From Hygrophila difformis (taxonomy: Eukaryota > Streptophyta > Magnoliopsida > Lamiales > Acanthaceae): a DNA stretch of 64,000 bases. Positions 46,791-59,047 of this stretch are shown in pieces. The first letter of the stretch is position 1. Each line of letters opens with the position of its first letter. Made by a program: the position numbers and the translations under genes. The notes below the pieces were generated by a model. That model saw only the letters and a list, made by a program, of their open reading frames with translations, made no database searches and had not been told where the DNA came from. The stretch is from the NCBI GenBank assembly GCA_030278955.1, contig JAOANR010000010.1, forward strand, positions 15,359,086-15,423,085, written 5' to 3'.

Positions 46791-48486
46791 GATTCAAATG
46801 GAAGTGCATAATATATTTCTACTCAAGAGCAATTGTTGAATGATTAACCTGAACTGTTGCAACAATTTGGAATGGATATTCTTACTGTTTCGTCTCTTTT
46901 AGTCATGATAAGCGGTGGTGGATGTTATAGAATATATTCTATTTTTTCATTTTAGGGGATTAGTCATTTCGATATAAAGAGGATCAAGAGAAATAATCAT
47001 TGTATAATTGATTGGATTATATAGTAATTTATAGTATTATTAATTACTATATTATAGAGTATTACAATATTTAGTAATTTGTTAAGATATCAATCTTGAT
47101 CTTAAGATCTTACCGTTTTACGATTCGGCCACTTCTTAAAAATGATTCAGATCTTTAAAAGATCTTAAATTTAGTAGAATCTCGTTCTTGATATAGAATC
47201 TTACGATCCGACCATACTAAAATTTGAAATATATATGCTCCCATAATCTCAGGTATTTTATAAATCGGTATTGAATTTTATTTTCGACTGTTTATAATGT
47301 TTTATTGCTTCATTTAACTAATTATATTCTATGTTATGCTTTCATGTGTTAATACATATAATTATTTTTATCTATTGTTGTAATTTAGTAGGACTTATTA
47401 TATAAATCCGATCCTATGACCCAATCTTGCAAAAACAAAAATGATCCCAACTATGATCTCGATCTTAATAACCTTGGTTTGAACCAAGAGATAAAATTTG
47501 CTCTGAATATGTTGTTATGACATTATTTCCAATGTAAAGTTTGGTTGAGGATTTTTAGTATACTCAAATTTGTTTAAATAATTCTACTTCTTTTTGTGAT
47601 TTAATAATTTATATAGAAAAATTAAAATTTATTTAATTATTTATATTTTAATACATTTCAGGATTCTCAGTAAACCTTATAATAATATTAATAAATACTA
47701 TTAAATAGTATAATGTCCAAAAATACTACCATCGTAGAAATATTTAATATAACTCACTTCTCAATAAAATCATAGTTTAACTTAGATACTTTTAATTATT
47801 TAAATGGATGAATTTTGGGCGGAAACTTTAAATATTTTAAAAAATTCTTCTGCATTTTAAATTAATAAAAAGATTTTGAAATAAATCATTCCCTAATTTT
47901 AAATTAGTTGGTTGTGGATTTCAAAAATTCAAACTTCAAATAATAGAGGTAGAAGTCATACATTATTAATTTTTTAAAAATATTTCATATATGATGAATA
48001 ATATTTTAGGGTGACATATCTTTTTAAGAAAAATATCATACATATAGTCATAAAATCAAAATATAAAAAATATTTATATTCCATCATTAATTAAAAGTGC
48101 AAAATAAAATAATGAAAAGGGAGTGGATGAAAGCCAAATTGAGATTCCAATTCTGACATAATATTTAAGTTTAAAAAGACACGATTATGAAAAATATGTT
48201 TTAAAAATATACACTATAAAGGAATTTTAAAAATATGTTTTTTCTGTAAACAATTTAAAAATAAGTTTACAAAATCATAATTATTATTATGCATAAATTA
48301 TTAATAAGATCGTTTGTGTCTCAATTACACAAACTAAATATTTTCTTATATAACAATAATTTTTAATGTCTACTGTTTTTCCAACTATGATCCATCGTGT
48401 TAAAAAAATATTCAATTATCATATTTTAATTATTTTATTTTATACATGACTTTGAATAATTGCACCAATTATTCAAATTATACATA
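46791..48486. other. AT-rich non-coding stretch, contains one copy of a repeat pair
   Basis: Very AT-rich, with no open frame of interest. The segment 47086-47480 is listed separately as a repeat. The rest shows no recognised structure. Confidence 0.5.
47086..47480. repeat. Dispersed repeat, copy 1 of 2
   Basis: Matches 49858-50288 in the same orientation. Shared words: ATTGAATTTTATTTTCGACTG, then TTATGCTTTCATKTGTTA and CCCGATCTTGCAAAGAC-like sequence. The ends carry GATCTYGATCTT words that are partly inverted, so it may be a non-autonomous DNA transposon of unknown family. Confidence 0.65.
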
Positions 48487-49062
48487 TCTATATAAAAAGT
48501 TAGATAACGATTATAAAAGATATATTATAACCTAATTTTATGAATGACAATATTAAATAGATATATATATATATAAATTAATCTTGCTGTGATATGTAAA
48601 ATATAACCTAATCTAATAAATAATTTTTTTAAAATTAAATCCAACTATTTTTTTGGGTAAATAAATTTATTTAAGTTTAACCTCATATATTATGAAAATT
48701 ATTTTAATTTTACTCTCATAAATTTAATTCAATTAAAATAGTTGACTTTATTTTAAATTTATATACAGAAAAAACTAAACTAAATTTATTTATCTTATGT
48801 AAATTGGGGTGAATGTTTATCATACAATCATTATGTTCTAAAAATTTTGGGTAAGGAAATTTTACTTTACACATTTATCGGACGGTCTCTTTTCTATCAT
48901 CGTTTTTTGTCACATTTTTGCTCTGTAATGTATGGTCGAAAAATGGAGATGGCCCAATTAAGTTTATATAATTAAATAGTTGAATTTATAAATTTTATGT
49001 TATCCTTTTTAAATAAAAAGATTAACATTACTTCACGCGCATTGCGCGAGCGGGTGTGCTAG
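48487..49062 (+). mobile_element. Helitron-like element, 576 bp, non-autonomous
   Basis: The 3' end has a CGCGC-ATT-GCGCG hairpin, ten bases, then CTAG followed by T (49059-49063), the Helitron terminal pattern. A plausible 5' end is TCTATATAAAAAG at 48487, preceded by A, so the host site would be A/T. The 3' end is convincing; the 5' end is a guess among AT-rich options. Confidence 0.6.
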
Positions 49063-49206
49063 TTATGCTAACGATATTAGTGAGAATGTTTGAATAGAAT
49101 TAGATAATAATTTGATAATAAGCTAAGAATCAAGTAACGGTTATTGGATTGAAAATAGAGGTGAATATAATTATGCAACTACCTCAAATTTAAATAGAGG
49201 GGAATG

Positions 49207-49373
49207 AGGATGATGACCTAGCCCAAGCGGTTAAGTCTCTTGACTTCCAACGGAAGGTTGGAGGTTCGATTCCCACCGGCCTCCTATCCCTCCCTTTATT
49301 TCCCCTTTTGTAATTGTGTGGCATGGGCTCCCACCATCCCTTTCCAGGCCTTCAATGGCTCTTCCAAAAAAAA
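49207..49373 (+). mobile_element. tRNA-derived SINE, copy 2
   Basis: A box-like CTAGCCCAAGCGGTTAAG and B box GGTTCGATTCCC, then the family body (CTATCCCTCCCTTTATTTCC, GGCTCCCACCATCC) and a short A tail. A perfect 15-bp target duplication AAATAGAGGGGAATG lies at 49192-49206 and 49374-49388, typical of LINE-driven insertion. Confidence 0.9.
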
Positions 49374-49857
49374 AAATAGAGGGGAATGTGTTATGATTGA
49401 GTCCATACATATATATGCATGCATGTGCAGACTATATATATCTGATGAATATATATATGTGATGACAGAATTATTTTGTGTGATGGAATAATGTTCTAGG
49501 CTTGTATGGTGGGAAAGATGAATATCTAAAATCAACTACCTCAAGTTTTCCCATAGATTTTCTGTTTTTTATTACTTGCGTGGGTTTGCTTTGTTTGGAA
49601 ATTGGAATTAACAAAACCACCACCCTCTTGAGTTGAGACCATAGCCAGTCTTTTGCAAGTCTCTCTCTCATCTCCACACAACCTAACATATGAACGCAGC
49701 GTTCGTTTAATTATTTACTCCTTATTTAATTTTTGTTCTTGTTTCTTATTCTGTAAGTATTGCACTTTGATGCATAGGCATTCAGCACTAGAACCTATCC
49801 GTGCTTTTATACATTATACATGCCTTCAATTTGACAATTTTCTTTTGTATATGTATT

Positions 49858-50288
49858 AAAATCTCGATTTTAATCTTAACATCTTACGATTTTACGATCA
49901 CACTTCTTAAAAACGATTCAGATCTATGCATGATCTTAAATTTAGTAGGATCTCGATCTCAATCCCGATCTTGATTGTAAAATTCAGATCTCAATGGTAG
50001 AATCTTACAATCCTATACGATCCGATCCTACCAAAATTTGAATATGCTATCATAATCTCATATTTTTCATAAAACCGGTATTGAATTTTATTTTCGACTG
50101 TTTGTAGTGCTTTGTTGCTTCATTTACCTAATAATATTTTATGTTATGCTTTCATTTGTTATGTATTATAATTATTTTTATCGATTGTTACAATTTCATA
50201 GGATCTTAGGATCTAACTTCGATCAACGAGCCCGATCTTGCAAAGACAAAAACAATATCAGATAAGATCTCGATCTTGATAACTTTAC
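49858..50288. repeat. Dispersed repeat, copy 2 of 2
   Basis: Second copy of the repeat at 47086-47480, slightly longer, with an extra GATCTCGATCTCAATCCCGA stretch. It ends directly before the T-rich flank of the hAT element. Confidence 0.65.
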
Positions 50289-50337
50289 CTAATATTCAGT
50301 GTTCTGGTTTTTTTTCTTTTTCTTTTTTTTTCTCAAT

Positions 50338-51268
50338 TAGGGATGGGAATGGATCGGAGATGGATCGGAAATTCCTAAATCCACCTCCACCCATCAATGT
50401 TATATTAATCATCCAACCACCCATCATCCATCTAAAATTCAATCCAAATCCAATCCATCCATCAACCACGGGTGAAACGGGTGGATCGGGTGGTTAGTGG
50501 ATCTCAAACATACATAAATGATGCAATAATTTATATTCAAAATAAATTCATGTTTGAATATCATAATGTCTATTAAACTATTACAAATCCCCCCCACTGA
50601 AATTTCAACAAGCAAAGTAACAATTATCCAGTGAAGACACTCTCAGAAGCTATAGTTGATGCAGGTATAGCTAATATGTCCTTAGCAATTTCTTTCAAAG
50701 TCGGATATTTCAAATCAGTTTTCCAGTAACTAAGGACATCGAAGTCGCTATTCTCTGGCAATGCATCATCCTCAATATAGTGGTCAAGCTCACACCTAAC
50801 ATTTGCTTTTCCTTTTCTATTTCTCTTATCAAGGTCCACTTATCTACCACATCAGCATCATCACCAACAGTCACGATTTGCCGATTTGGGAGAAGCGAAC
50901 GATTTCAATTTTCAACTTTCAGAGCGAGATTGAGGGATTCTAAATTTCTAATGCAATCTGGTTTTAACTTTATATTGGTTTTAAATACTATTATTTTATT
51001 TTATTTATAAATATAATAGATTATTTAATGTGAAATATTTATATTTTTAAAATATATATTTAATAAAAGAAGCGGGTGATGGGTGGATTGGATGGTGGGT
51101 TGGATGATGGATCGGGTGGTGGGTTGGATGAGCCTAAATCCATCTCCGACCCGATCCGTCACCCGATCCACCATCACCCTAAGAATCCACGTTTTTCGGG
51201 TTTTTGTCCATTTTAACGGATCGAATGGGTCGGATTACGGGCGGGTGCGGATGGAATTGCCATCCCTA
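50338..51268 (-). mobile_element. Ac-like hAT element, internally deleted, 931 bp
   Basis: Inverted ends TAGGGATGG(G/C)AA with 8-bp flanks TTCTCAAT (50330-50337) and TTTTCAAT (51269-51276), one mismatch. Sub-terminal GGATCGG/CCGATCC-type words are plentiful at both ends. Only a terminal piece of the transposase remains (50624-50839), so it is a deletion derivative like Ds. Confidence 0.85.
50624..50839 (-). pseudogene. hAT transposase C-terminal dimerisation fragment
   Basis: About 70 codons matching the hAT family dimer domain: LDHYIEDDALP, then FDVLSYWK, YPTLKEIAKDILAIPAS and ASESVF. These are the most conserved C-terminal blocks, where the transposase pairs with itself. The catalytic core upstream is absent and there is no ATG at the beginning. 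The fragment marks the coding strand of the lost parent element as minus. Confidence 0.85.
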
Positions 51269-51529
51269 TTTTCAATTGAGATGTGGAGGAAAGTAGAGAA
51301 ATAGATTGTCAGAAAAGTGCATTCTACAATCCTATCAAGTCTATGAAAATATATGTAAATCAATAAAATAAATCAATCAAACTTATAAAAGTATAGATTT
51401 TTTAAATCCACATAATCTTCAAAAGTAGAAAATAAAAAATAAAAAAAATATCCAATTGAAATAAAAAAAATAAATAAATAAAAGAAAAAATAACTCCAAT
51501 GCCCACAAACATATGTATAAAATAAAAAG

Positions 51530-51701
51530 GGAATGGGGCTTGGCGTAGCGGTCATGTCTCCTAACTTCCAATCTTACGATTGGAGGTTCGATTCACAATC
51601 GTCCCCCTATCTCTCCCCTTTTATCCCTTTATAATTTGTATGACTTTGGACTCCCACAAACATTTGCCGACACATGAGGTGTCAATGTTTACCCAAAACA
51701 T
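51530..51701 (+). mobile_element. tRNA-derived SINE, copy 3
   Basis: Head GGGGCTTGGCGTAGCGGTCA and B box AGGTTCGATTC, body CCCCTATCTCTCCCCTTTTA. ATAAAAAG at 51522-51529 and 51702-51709 may be the target duplication. More diverged than the other two and lacking a clean A tail. Confidence 0.7.
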
Positions 51702-51709
51702 ATAAAAAG

Positions 51710-52327
51710 AGGTAAGTTTGACCAACATTATTAAAGCTATGTTTGAAAAATAACTAAGTTTAGAATTTGGAGTCTAGTGTTTGGATTTTGAAATTAATGT
51801 TGAAAATTAAATTGTGATAATTTTAAATAATGGTGTGTGATGTTTGAGTTTAAAACTAGAGTTTAGGGATTGGAATTTGAAAAATTAGAAGTTGGGAATG
51901 TATAGAATTTAGAAGTGGTGTTTAGAATTTGATTATTAGAATGGAAAAATATTTATTATTTATAATAATTTTTAAAATTTCAAATGCTAGCGTATTTTAC
52001 CAAACACAGCCTAAAATCATGAGTAGTCTCACTATGATATTTGTTGAGAGCTCTGTTGAGAACTAAATAGAGTTTATTGGATTTTCCTAAGCTTTTAAGA
52101 TGGTCGGTTCTCTAATACCAAAGTTTCAAAGCCAAGAGTCTTGAGTTCAAATCCTACTGCCCCATTTATATTTGTGGGCTTTCTTTTTAGTATTTACTTT
52201 CTCCAACTCATATTATTTGTCTTGGATTCGCGCGCAATGTGGGACCTTGTGAGTGAAGAGTGTGTTAAGAATCAATATATGCTATCGAATTCTCCTTCCT
52301 AACAGCTTAATTAATTTTATACGGGAA
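51710..52327. other. Non-coding stretch
   Basis: AT-rich. Near 52090-52170 a B-box-like GAGTTCAAATCC in a tRNA-like context may be an older SINE remnant. No gene was seen. Confidence 0.35.
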
Positions 52328-52330
52328 TTA

Positions 52331-52693
52331 GGCCATCTCCAACCATATCCTCTATTTTTGCAAGAGCTACAGTACAAATTTCTACTTTTGCAGGATAGCT
52401 ACAGTAATTTCATCTCCAACCCAATCCTCTATTTTTGTAGGATTAAGGAATATTCCCTATATAATCTATTTTATAATTCCTTTTTAAATTTATAAATAAT
52501 ATTTACAAATATTTTAATACAAAATATTAATAATATATTTGTTTTTATTATTAACTAAAAAAAAAGTTAGAAATGCATGGATGAACAGTGTTCTGCCCTC
52601 CCCATTTATGCAGGTGGGTTGGAGCCCCACCCTCCAATCCCACACTGCAAATATGCAAATTGCAGGGTGGATTAGGGTGGGTTGGAGAAGGCC
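52331..52693. mobile_element. Tourist-type MITE, 363 bp
   Basis: Ends GGCCATCTCCAACC and GGTTGGAGAAGGCC are inverted copies; TTA at 52328-52330 and 52694-52696 is the target duplication. It sits at the downstream edge of the SDF2-like pseudogene. Confidence 0.85.
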
Positions 52694-53924
52694 TTATTCA
52701 GCAGTGGCTGCTTGTACCTGAACATGTTATTGACTGTTTTCGCATATTTTGTTTTCTTACCTCTAGTTGAGCACCGGTTAAAAGGATGTACTTCCTGTTG
52801 TGACTGTGAAGGTAACCCCCAGTATCCACATGCCGAAGCCTGATTTTTTGGTCTCGTCTCCATGTCTTCCCACTTCCCTCGATTTCAAGTCTGGAGCAGA
52901 ATGGTGACAATTTTGTTAGGAAACAGGTAAAATACTCACTGGTTAGTGGTCGAGATGGTCTGCTTGTAATGGTGGTCTCTCACCTCCAATAATCCCCAGT
53001 GTCCGACTTGTCATCACAGCCGAAGCAACTCACCTGAACAATAGTTTGATCTTTTGAATGTCAAGGTCATAAACCATGTTACACACAAAGTTCAAATAGT
53101 CAAAGCACATTTCCTTCAATATGCGCAGAAAAGATTCTCATTTATCAAAAATGTTAAAGGAAAAGATGTTTGACAAGTTGTGAAGAAAATATAACACAAG
53201 CTAAACGAGTTGCCCCAATGTTGAGTTCAATAAGAAACTTGCACAGTTTTGAATCATTTCAGTGTATCAAAATTAAAATCAGTGATGATTCATAATCTTA
53301 CAAATGAGGAACTCAATAGGCAGCAAAAGTTTCCACAAGTTATAATATGCACTTGAGTTCACAAATGCGTATTTTTCCTCATTTTTAATACTGTATAATT
53401 TATATGATATGCATGACTTAAAACCGAGTGCATCTTATACCCAAGCACGTGAAAAATCCTCAGGAGAATTCGATGTTTTGGGGAGCTCAACTTAATTAAC
53501 GGAAAGACAAACACTCAACAAACCATTATTAACACTGTCCAACTGGTTCAGCCTAGTAGATATAGAAATCAAGCTTAAAGAAATTAAATATAGGATTTCA
53601 ATCATGCCTGAAGGAAATCAAACTTGAATTCATAGTCTTCAAAGCTCAATCTCAATTAAGGCATTGAAGGGAAGTCTAAACAATTAAAGGATGCTTCAAT
53701 TATTAATTAACCGCATGACCGATCAATCCTGAAATTTAGATAAATTTCCTCTTTTTGATGTATGCTAGAAGTATCTAAATGAGCACTAGATACATCCCTC
53801 ATCTTGCCAGTCCAATTAGTTTCAGCACAGCATATTGCAACTTAAGATTTCATGCAAAGGGTTGATCTTTAGGCACTAAAAGAACACATGCATAATAACC
53901 TCCAAATTGCCCGATAGAGGGGAT

Positions 53925-54234
53925 TGTTAAACAAGCTCAAAACACAGAGGTAAATAACTGCCATGTGTATTGCAGAAGATGAAAAATGAGAGTCGAGTCT
54001 TTACAATACACAGAGCCTGGAGTATTTATATGAATACTCCATGGAGGATAAAGCGTAAACACGCTTATTCACTAGAAGACTAAAAAAGGGAAAATACATA
54101 ACTACCCCTAAAAGACTAAAGAACTAAGGCTAACAGAATGAAACAGACTGCACCCTTAGCCAACTCCAGTGTGATGTTTACTCCTTTGATCAGTTGAAGT
54201 CTTCGTGCCTTTGTTGTCTTTGTTACATTCAACA
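53925..54234 (-). repeat. Copia LTR, left (3') copy, 310 bp
   Basis: Starts TGTTAAAC and ends CATTCAACA on the plus strand. Next to it, on the internal side, the minus strand has GCGGGGGGGA, the purine tract. No difference from the right copy was found. Confidence 0.93.
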
Positions 54235-57200
54235 TCCCCCCCGCAAACTGAACGTCGCCAGAGGTTCAGTTTGGAACATAAAGCCTGAAACACCTTGGGA
54301 GGAAGACCCTTGGTGAACAAATCTGCTAACTGTGAAGCGGATGGAACATAGACAGGATCAATGAGCCGCTTCTGATAGTAATCACGCACAAACAAGCACC
54401 CTATGTCGATGTGCTTTGTTTTCTCATGATGCATAGGATTCTTAACGAGCTGGATGGCTGAGAGATTGTCACAGAAAATTGAGTATGGACCAGGTAGAGA
54501 AAGCTTGAGCTATGTGAACAAAGAGCCTATCCACAATAGCTCTGCTGCAGCAGCCCCAAGGCTTCGATATTCTGCCTCGGTGGAGCTTTTAGAGACGTAA
54601 TCCTACTTCTTAGTTTTCGAGGCTACTAAGCAATCTCCTAGGAACACACAATAGCCAGTGAGTGACCTCCTTGTGACTGGACAATTCCCCCAGTCCGAGT
54701 CACAGTAACCTTTGAGATGTAGAGGTAAGTCAAAAGGAAAATGGAGGCCAATTCGAGGACTGTTGTGCAGATACTGAAGGACATGAAGAACTCCTTGCCA
54801 ATGCTCTGTGGAAGGGGCATTCATGTATTGGCTGAGTTGCTGGACACTGTAGCAGATGTCTGGCCTGGAGAACCCGAGATACAACAATTTCCCAACCATC
54901 TTTCTGTAGAGGTGAGGGTCTTCAAACAAAGGCCCATCAGCAGACATAGTCTTGTGAGCTGGGCAAGGGGAGTATGCTTTGGGTTGAGAGGGACTTCAAC
55001 TACAGTCAATAAGTCTGAGGTGTACTTGGACTGTGATATGGAATAACCAGATGAAGAGGACTCTATCTCCAAGCCAAGGAAGTAAGCTGCTGAACCCAAG
55101 TCTTTAATAGTGAACTTGTGGTGCAGCTTATGTTTGATGTCACTAATTTCTGAAGTATCAGCTCCACTAATGAGCACATCATCCACATATACAACTAACA
55201 TAACCAAGCCAACTTGAGTGAACTTAAAAAATACACACTGGTCATTGTAAGTAGGAGAGTAACCACATTCCTTGAGAAAGTGAGACAATGCACCATACCA
55301 TTGTCGAGGTGCCTGTTTGAGGCCATATAGAGATTTCTTGAGCTTACACACTTGGCCTGGAATAGCTTCAAGTCCAGGGGGACACTGCATATAAATGTCC
55401 TCTTCAAGATCACCATGAAGAAAGGCATTATTTACATCGAGCTGGGACAGAGACCATCGAAAGGAAGCAGCTAATACAAATAATAACCTTACACTAACAG
55501 TTTTGGCAACAGGAGCAAATGAGTCCTTGTAATCCTCACCATATTTTTGGTGGAAGCCTTTTGCAACCAACCTGGCCTTATACTTGCTAATGCTTCCATC
55601 AGGGTGATGTTTCACCCTAAAAATCCACTTACACCCAATAGGGCGCTTGTCAGCAGGTCTAGAAACAACATCCCAAGTTTGATTTTTCACCAATGCATCA
55701 ATCTCAGACTGAACAGCAGCTTCCCAATGTGGAATGCCTCTGGTTTTGTCAAAGGATTGAGGAACAAACTCTGGATCTACTACAGATCCACAATAGTAAT
55801 CTTTATATCTAACAGGCATCCGTCTTTCTCTTTGAGGTCTTTGTGACCTTGAGACAGTAAGAGTAGGTGCCTCATCTGTGCTTGAATCAATAGAAAGAGA
55901 TTGGACTATAGGGGATGGTCCAATAGAGGTGGAGAGGTCTGCAGTGGTCTCTACAGAAGTATGTATGTTCTGAGTCACAGTGGGTGACTCAGTAGAATTT
56001 ATGTTAGTGGTTTGACTCAATGGTTCTTGAGGAACCAAGGGAGAGTGTTGTATCACCTGAGGTGCAGTGGGCTCCTCAGGGAGATAGGCTATATCCTGAG
56101 TTTCAGTAGGAAACTCAGTGGAGAAGTGATGATGGGTAAGTGTTTGGGAAGGTGAGGTAGGTTTGCTATCCTTAAAGGGAAAGATAGAGTCAAAAAATGT
56201 GACATCCCTAGATATGTGAATCTTCATAGTAGCTAAATCAAGAACCTTATAGCCCTTGTTGTTTGGCACAATACCTAAATGCACTCCTTTCAAGCCTCTG
56301 GAATCAAGTTTACCAACATGAGGCTGAAGGATCTTCATGTAGCAGAGGCAACCAAAGGTGTGTAATGGTGAGAGATCAGGTTTGTTTCCAGTCAGAATCT
56401 CATATGGTGATTTCCATCCCAGAACTTTAGTTGGCAACCTGTTGATGAGATAAGCAGCATTAAGCATGGCATCTCCCCAGTAAGTCTTTGAAACTCCAGA
56501 GGAGAGCAACAAACTTCTGGCCACTTGGATCAAGTGTTGATGCTTCCTTTCAACTCGACCATTTTGCTGAGGAGTGTAGATGCAAGAGGTTTGGTGGATT
56601 ATCCCAAGATTCTGCATCAGGGATGTACATGCTTTGTTGCAAAACTCTGAGCCATTGTCTGACCTTAACACCTTAATCACCCCATTGTATTGAGTTTTTA
56701 TCAGGGCACAGTATTGAGATAGGAGCAAAGAAGTGTCTGACTTCTGTTTCATTAGGAATATCCAGGTTGCACGTGAAGCATCATCAACTATTGTGAGCAT
56801 GAACTTAAAGTCACTTCTATCTAGTGGAGTAAAGGGACCCCAAACATCACAGTGGATCAAATCAAAGGGATGCACAACTTTGGAAGTGCTAGTAGGAAAA
56901 GGCATTCTATGCATTTTAGAAGAATAACAAATGTCACAAGGAATAGATGTGGAGTCATCAGTTTTGAATCCAAGATGTTTCATAACAATGGTAGAAGGAT
57001 GGCCAAGTTTATAGTGCCAATTTATTACATTTTCAAAGGTAAAATTGACTACAGAATTTGCAGAAAACAATGCAGAACCACCAACATGTGAACAACCAAC
57101 AGTATAAAGTTTGTAATTCAAAGGAACTTTGAGTATGATCCTGTTAGACTTCAGGTCCTGCAATGTGCAAGAGGTAGGATCAAAAATTGCAAGGCATTGC

Positions 57201-58618
57201 AGGTCATAGGTAAGCTGACTAATAGATATCAGATTTAATACAATACCAGGTACATAAAGTACATTTGGTATTGTAAGAGAATTGTTCAACTTCACTGATC
57301 CAATTAGTGAATGGAACTTGGTAGTGCCATCTGGCAGAGTTATAGGGTGATGTAAGGAATATGGCTGAGGGTCAAGCAACAAGGTAGGTGAAGCACAGAT
57401 GTGACAACTTGCTCATGAGTCTATAAGCCACAGATTACTCAAATTAAAAGATGGAGTTTTGAGAGTGCTACTTGCCATGAAGGCTCCTCCAGTATAGTCC
57501 ATAGGTGTGCAGATATTGTCAGCTCCATTGTTCTTGGCCATTACTTTGAACATCTCTTCAAGTTTGGCTATGCGGTCAGAGTCAGAAATGACTGAGCCTT
57601 TAGTAGCTTTGCCAGCACCACCTGATTCACTAGTTGCCACCATGGCTGCAGCAGTGGATCTGTTTCCTCTCTTGTCAGCCAAGGCCTTATACCAATCGGG
57701 TACTACACCAGTCAGTAGGAAACAGTTGACCTTGTGATGTCCTTTCTTCTTACAATGCTCACATGTAGCATTCTTGTTAGCCAACTGATAACATTTTTCT
57801 TTAGAGTGCCCTACTTTCTTGCAGTAACTACAGACAACACTGCTGCCTCGTCCTCCGGTTGAATCTTTGTCAGTTACACCAAGTGCAAAGCCAGCAGAAC
57901 TAGGATCACCAGTGGCTGAAGCTAAAGTACTATTCTGAGTCTCAACATTACAAAGCATGGCATGAGCCTTAAACACAGAGGGCAATGGATCCATTAAGAG
58001 TATTTGATTGCTAACATGTGTATAATCTTCATTGAGTCCCATAATGAACTGTGTTAACAGTTCATATTCATCAGCATCAGTCAAGGCTTTCAGTGTTTCA
58101 GCGCTACAGGATTTTGGCAAAGGTTTTAATGATTTCAGAGTATGCCAAAGAGACTTCAACTCATTGAAGTAAAGAGTGACAGTTCTATTTCCTTGAGAGA
58201 GATTAGCAATTTTCTTCTTCAATAAGATAGCCTTAGGACCACAAATAATACCATAACAGCCTTCCAATTCCTTCCACAGATCATATGAGGTTTCTAGATG
58301 TAAGTACTGACTGGTGATTTCAGGAAGCATCGAATTTTGTAACCAGGATAATACTAAGCAGTCAACTCTAATCCATTCATCAAATAGAGGATTATCACTA
58401 GCAGGACGCGCAAAAGTACCTTCGATGAACTTAAGCTTAGTTTTGATGCGAAGAGAGTTTCTAACCGCAATTCGCCATGAATTCCAATTTGTACCATCAA
58501 ATAGGATCGGAGCAAGCTTGAGATGTGGTTGATCAGCTGCTGTGAGAATCAGCTCAGGAGGAGGAGGTGGTGGTGCAGCTTCGACGGAGGATTCTGATTC
58601 GGTAGTAGTGGACGCCAT
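54156..58618 (-). pseudogene. Copia gag-pol, interrupted by three stops and one frameshift
   Basis: The probable start is ATG 58618 (MASTTTESES). Gag has the copia capsid-type region (FDGTNWNSWR) and two CCHC knuckles (CSYCKKVGHSKEKC and CEHCKKKGHHKVNC). A TGA at 57413-57415 replaces the glycine codon of the protease DSG. The same frame goes on through the GAG-pre-integrase (WHYKLGHPS), the integrase catalytic region (HCDVWGP, RSDNGSEF, NGRVERKHQ) and RT (VVYVDDVLISG). One base is missing near 54978-54980, then TAG stops lie at 54603-54605 and 54510-54512, both within RNase H (DSDWGN, SKSSTEAEYR). The core motifs remain, so the lesions are few and recent. It cannot make an active protease or RNase H. 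Confidence 0.9.
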
Positions 58619-58725
58619 CAAACAGCAATTCAGGCGAAAAATGAGATAATCGAACAATATGAGATAGGCAAGACGAAAAAATTGAAGCTCGAATTAGAAA
58701 ATCGGAAGAGAATCGAGCGCCATGA

Positions 58726-58737
58726 GCTCTGATACCA
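58726..58737 (-). other. Primer binding site of the copia element, initiator-Met tRNA
   Basis: Minus-strand TGGTATCAGAGC abuts the LTR with no gap, complementary to initiator-Met tRNA. Confidence 0.9.
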
Positions 58738-59047
58738 TGTTAAACAAGCTCAAAACACAGAGGTAAATAACTGCCATGTGTATTGCAGAAGATGAAAAAT
58801 GAGAGTCGAGTCTTTACAATACACAGAGCCTGGAGTATTTATATGAATACTCCATGGAGGATAAAGCGTAAACACGCTTATTCACTAGAAGACTAAAAAA
58901 GGGAAAATACATAACTACCCCTAAAAGACTAAAGAACTAAGGCTAACAGAATGAAACAGACTGCACCCTTAGCCAACTCCAGTGTGATGTTTACTCCTTT
59001 GATCAGTTGAAGTCTTCGTGCCTTTGTTGTCTTTGTTACATTCAACA
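58738..59047 (-). repeat. Copia LTR, right (5') copy, 310 bp
   Basis: Direct repeat of 53925-54234. In the coding sense this is the promoter LTR; a TATTTATATG box lies at about 58836-58845, in mid-LTR. Confidence 0.93.

Larger units (their letters stand above)
53925..59047 (-). mobile_element. Ty1/copia retrotransposon with identical LTRs, coding region dead
   Basis: 5123 bp, minus strand. LTRs of 310 bp (53925-54234 and 58738-59047) are identical as read. Target duplication GGGAT at 53920-53924 and 59048-59052. Primer site at 58726-58737, purine tract at 54235-54244. Domain order gag, PR, integrase, RT, RNase H is copia-type. It lies in an exon of the SDF2-like gene. Confidence 0.95.
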
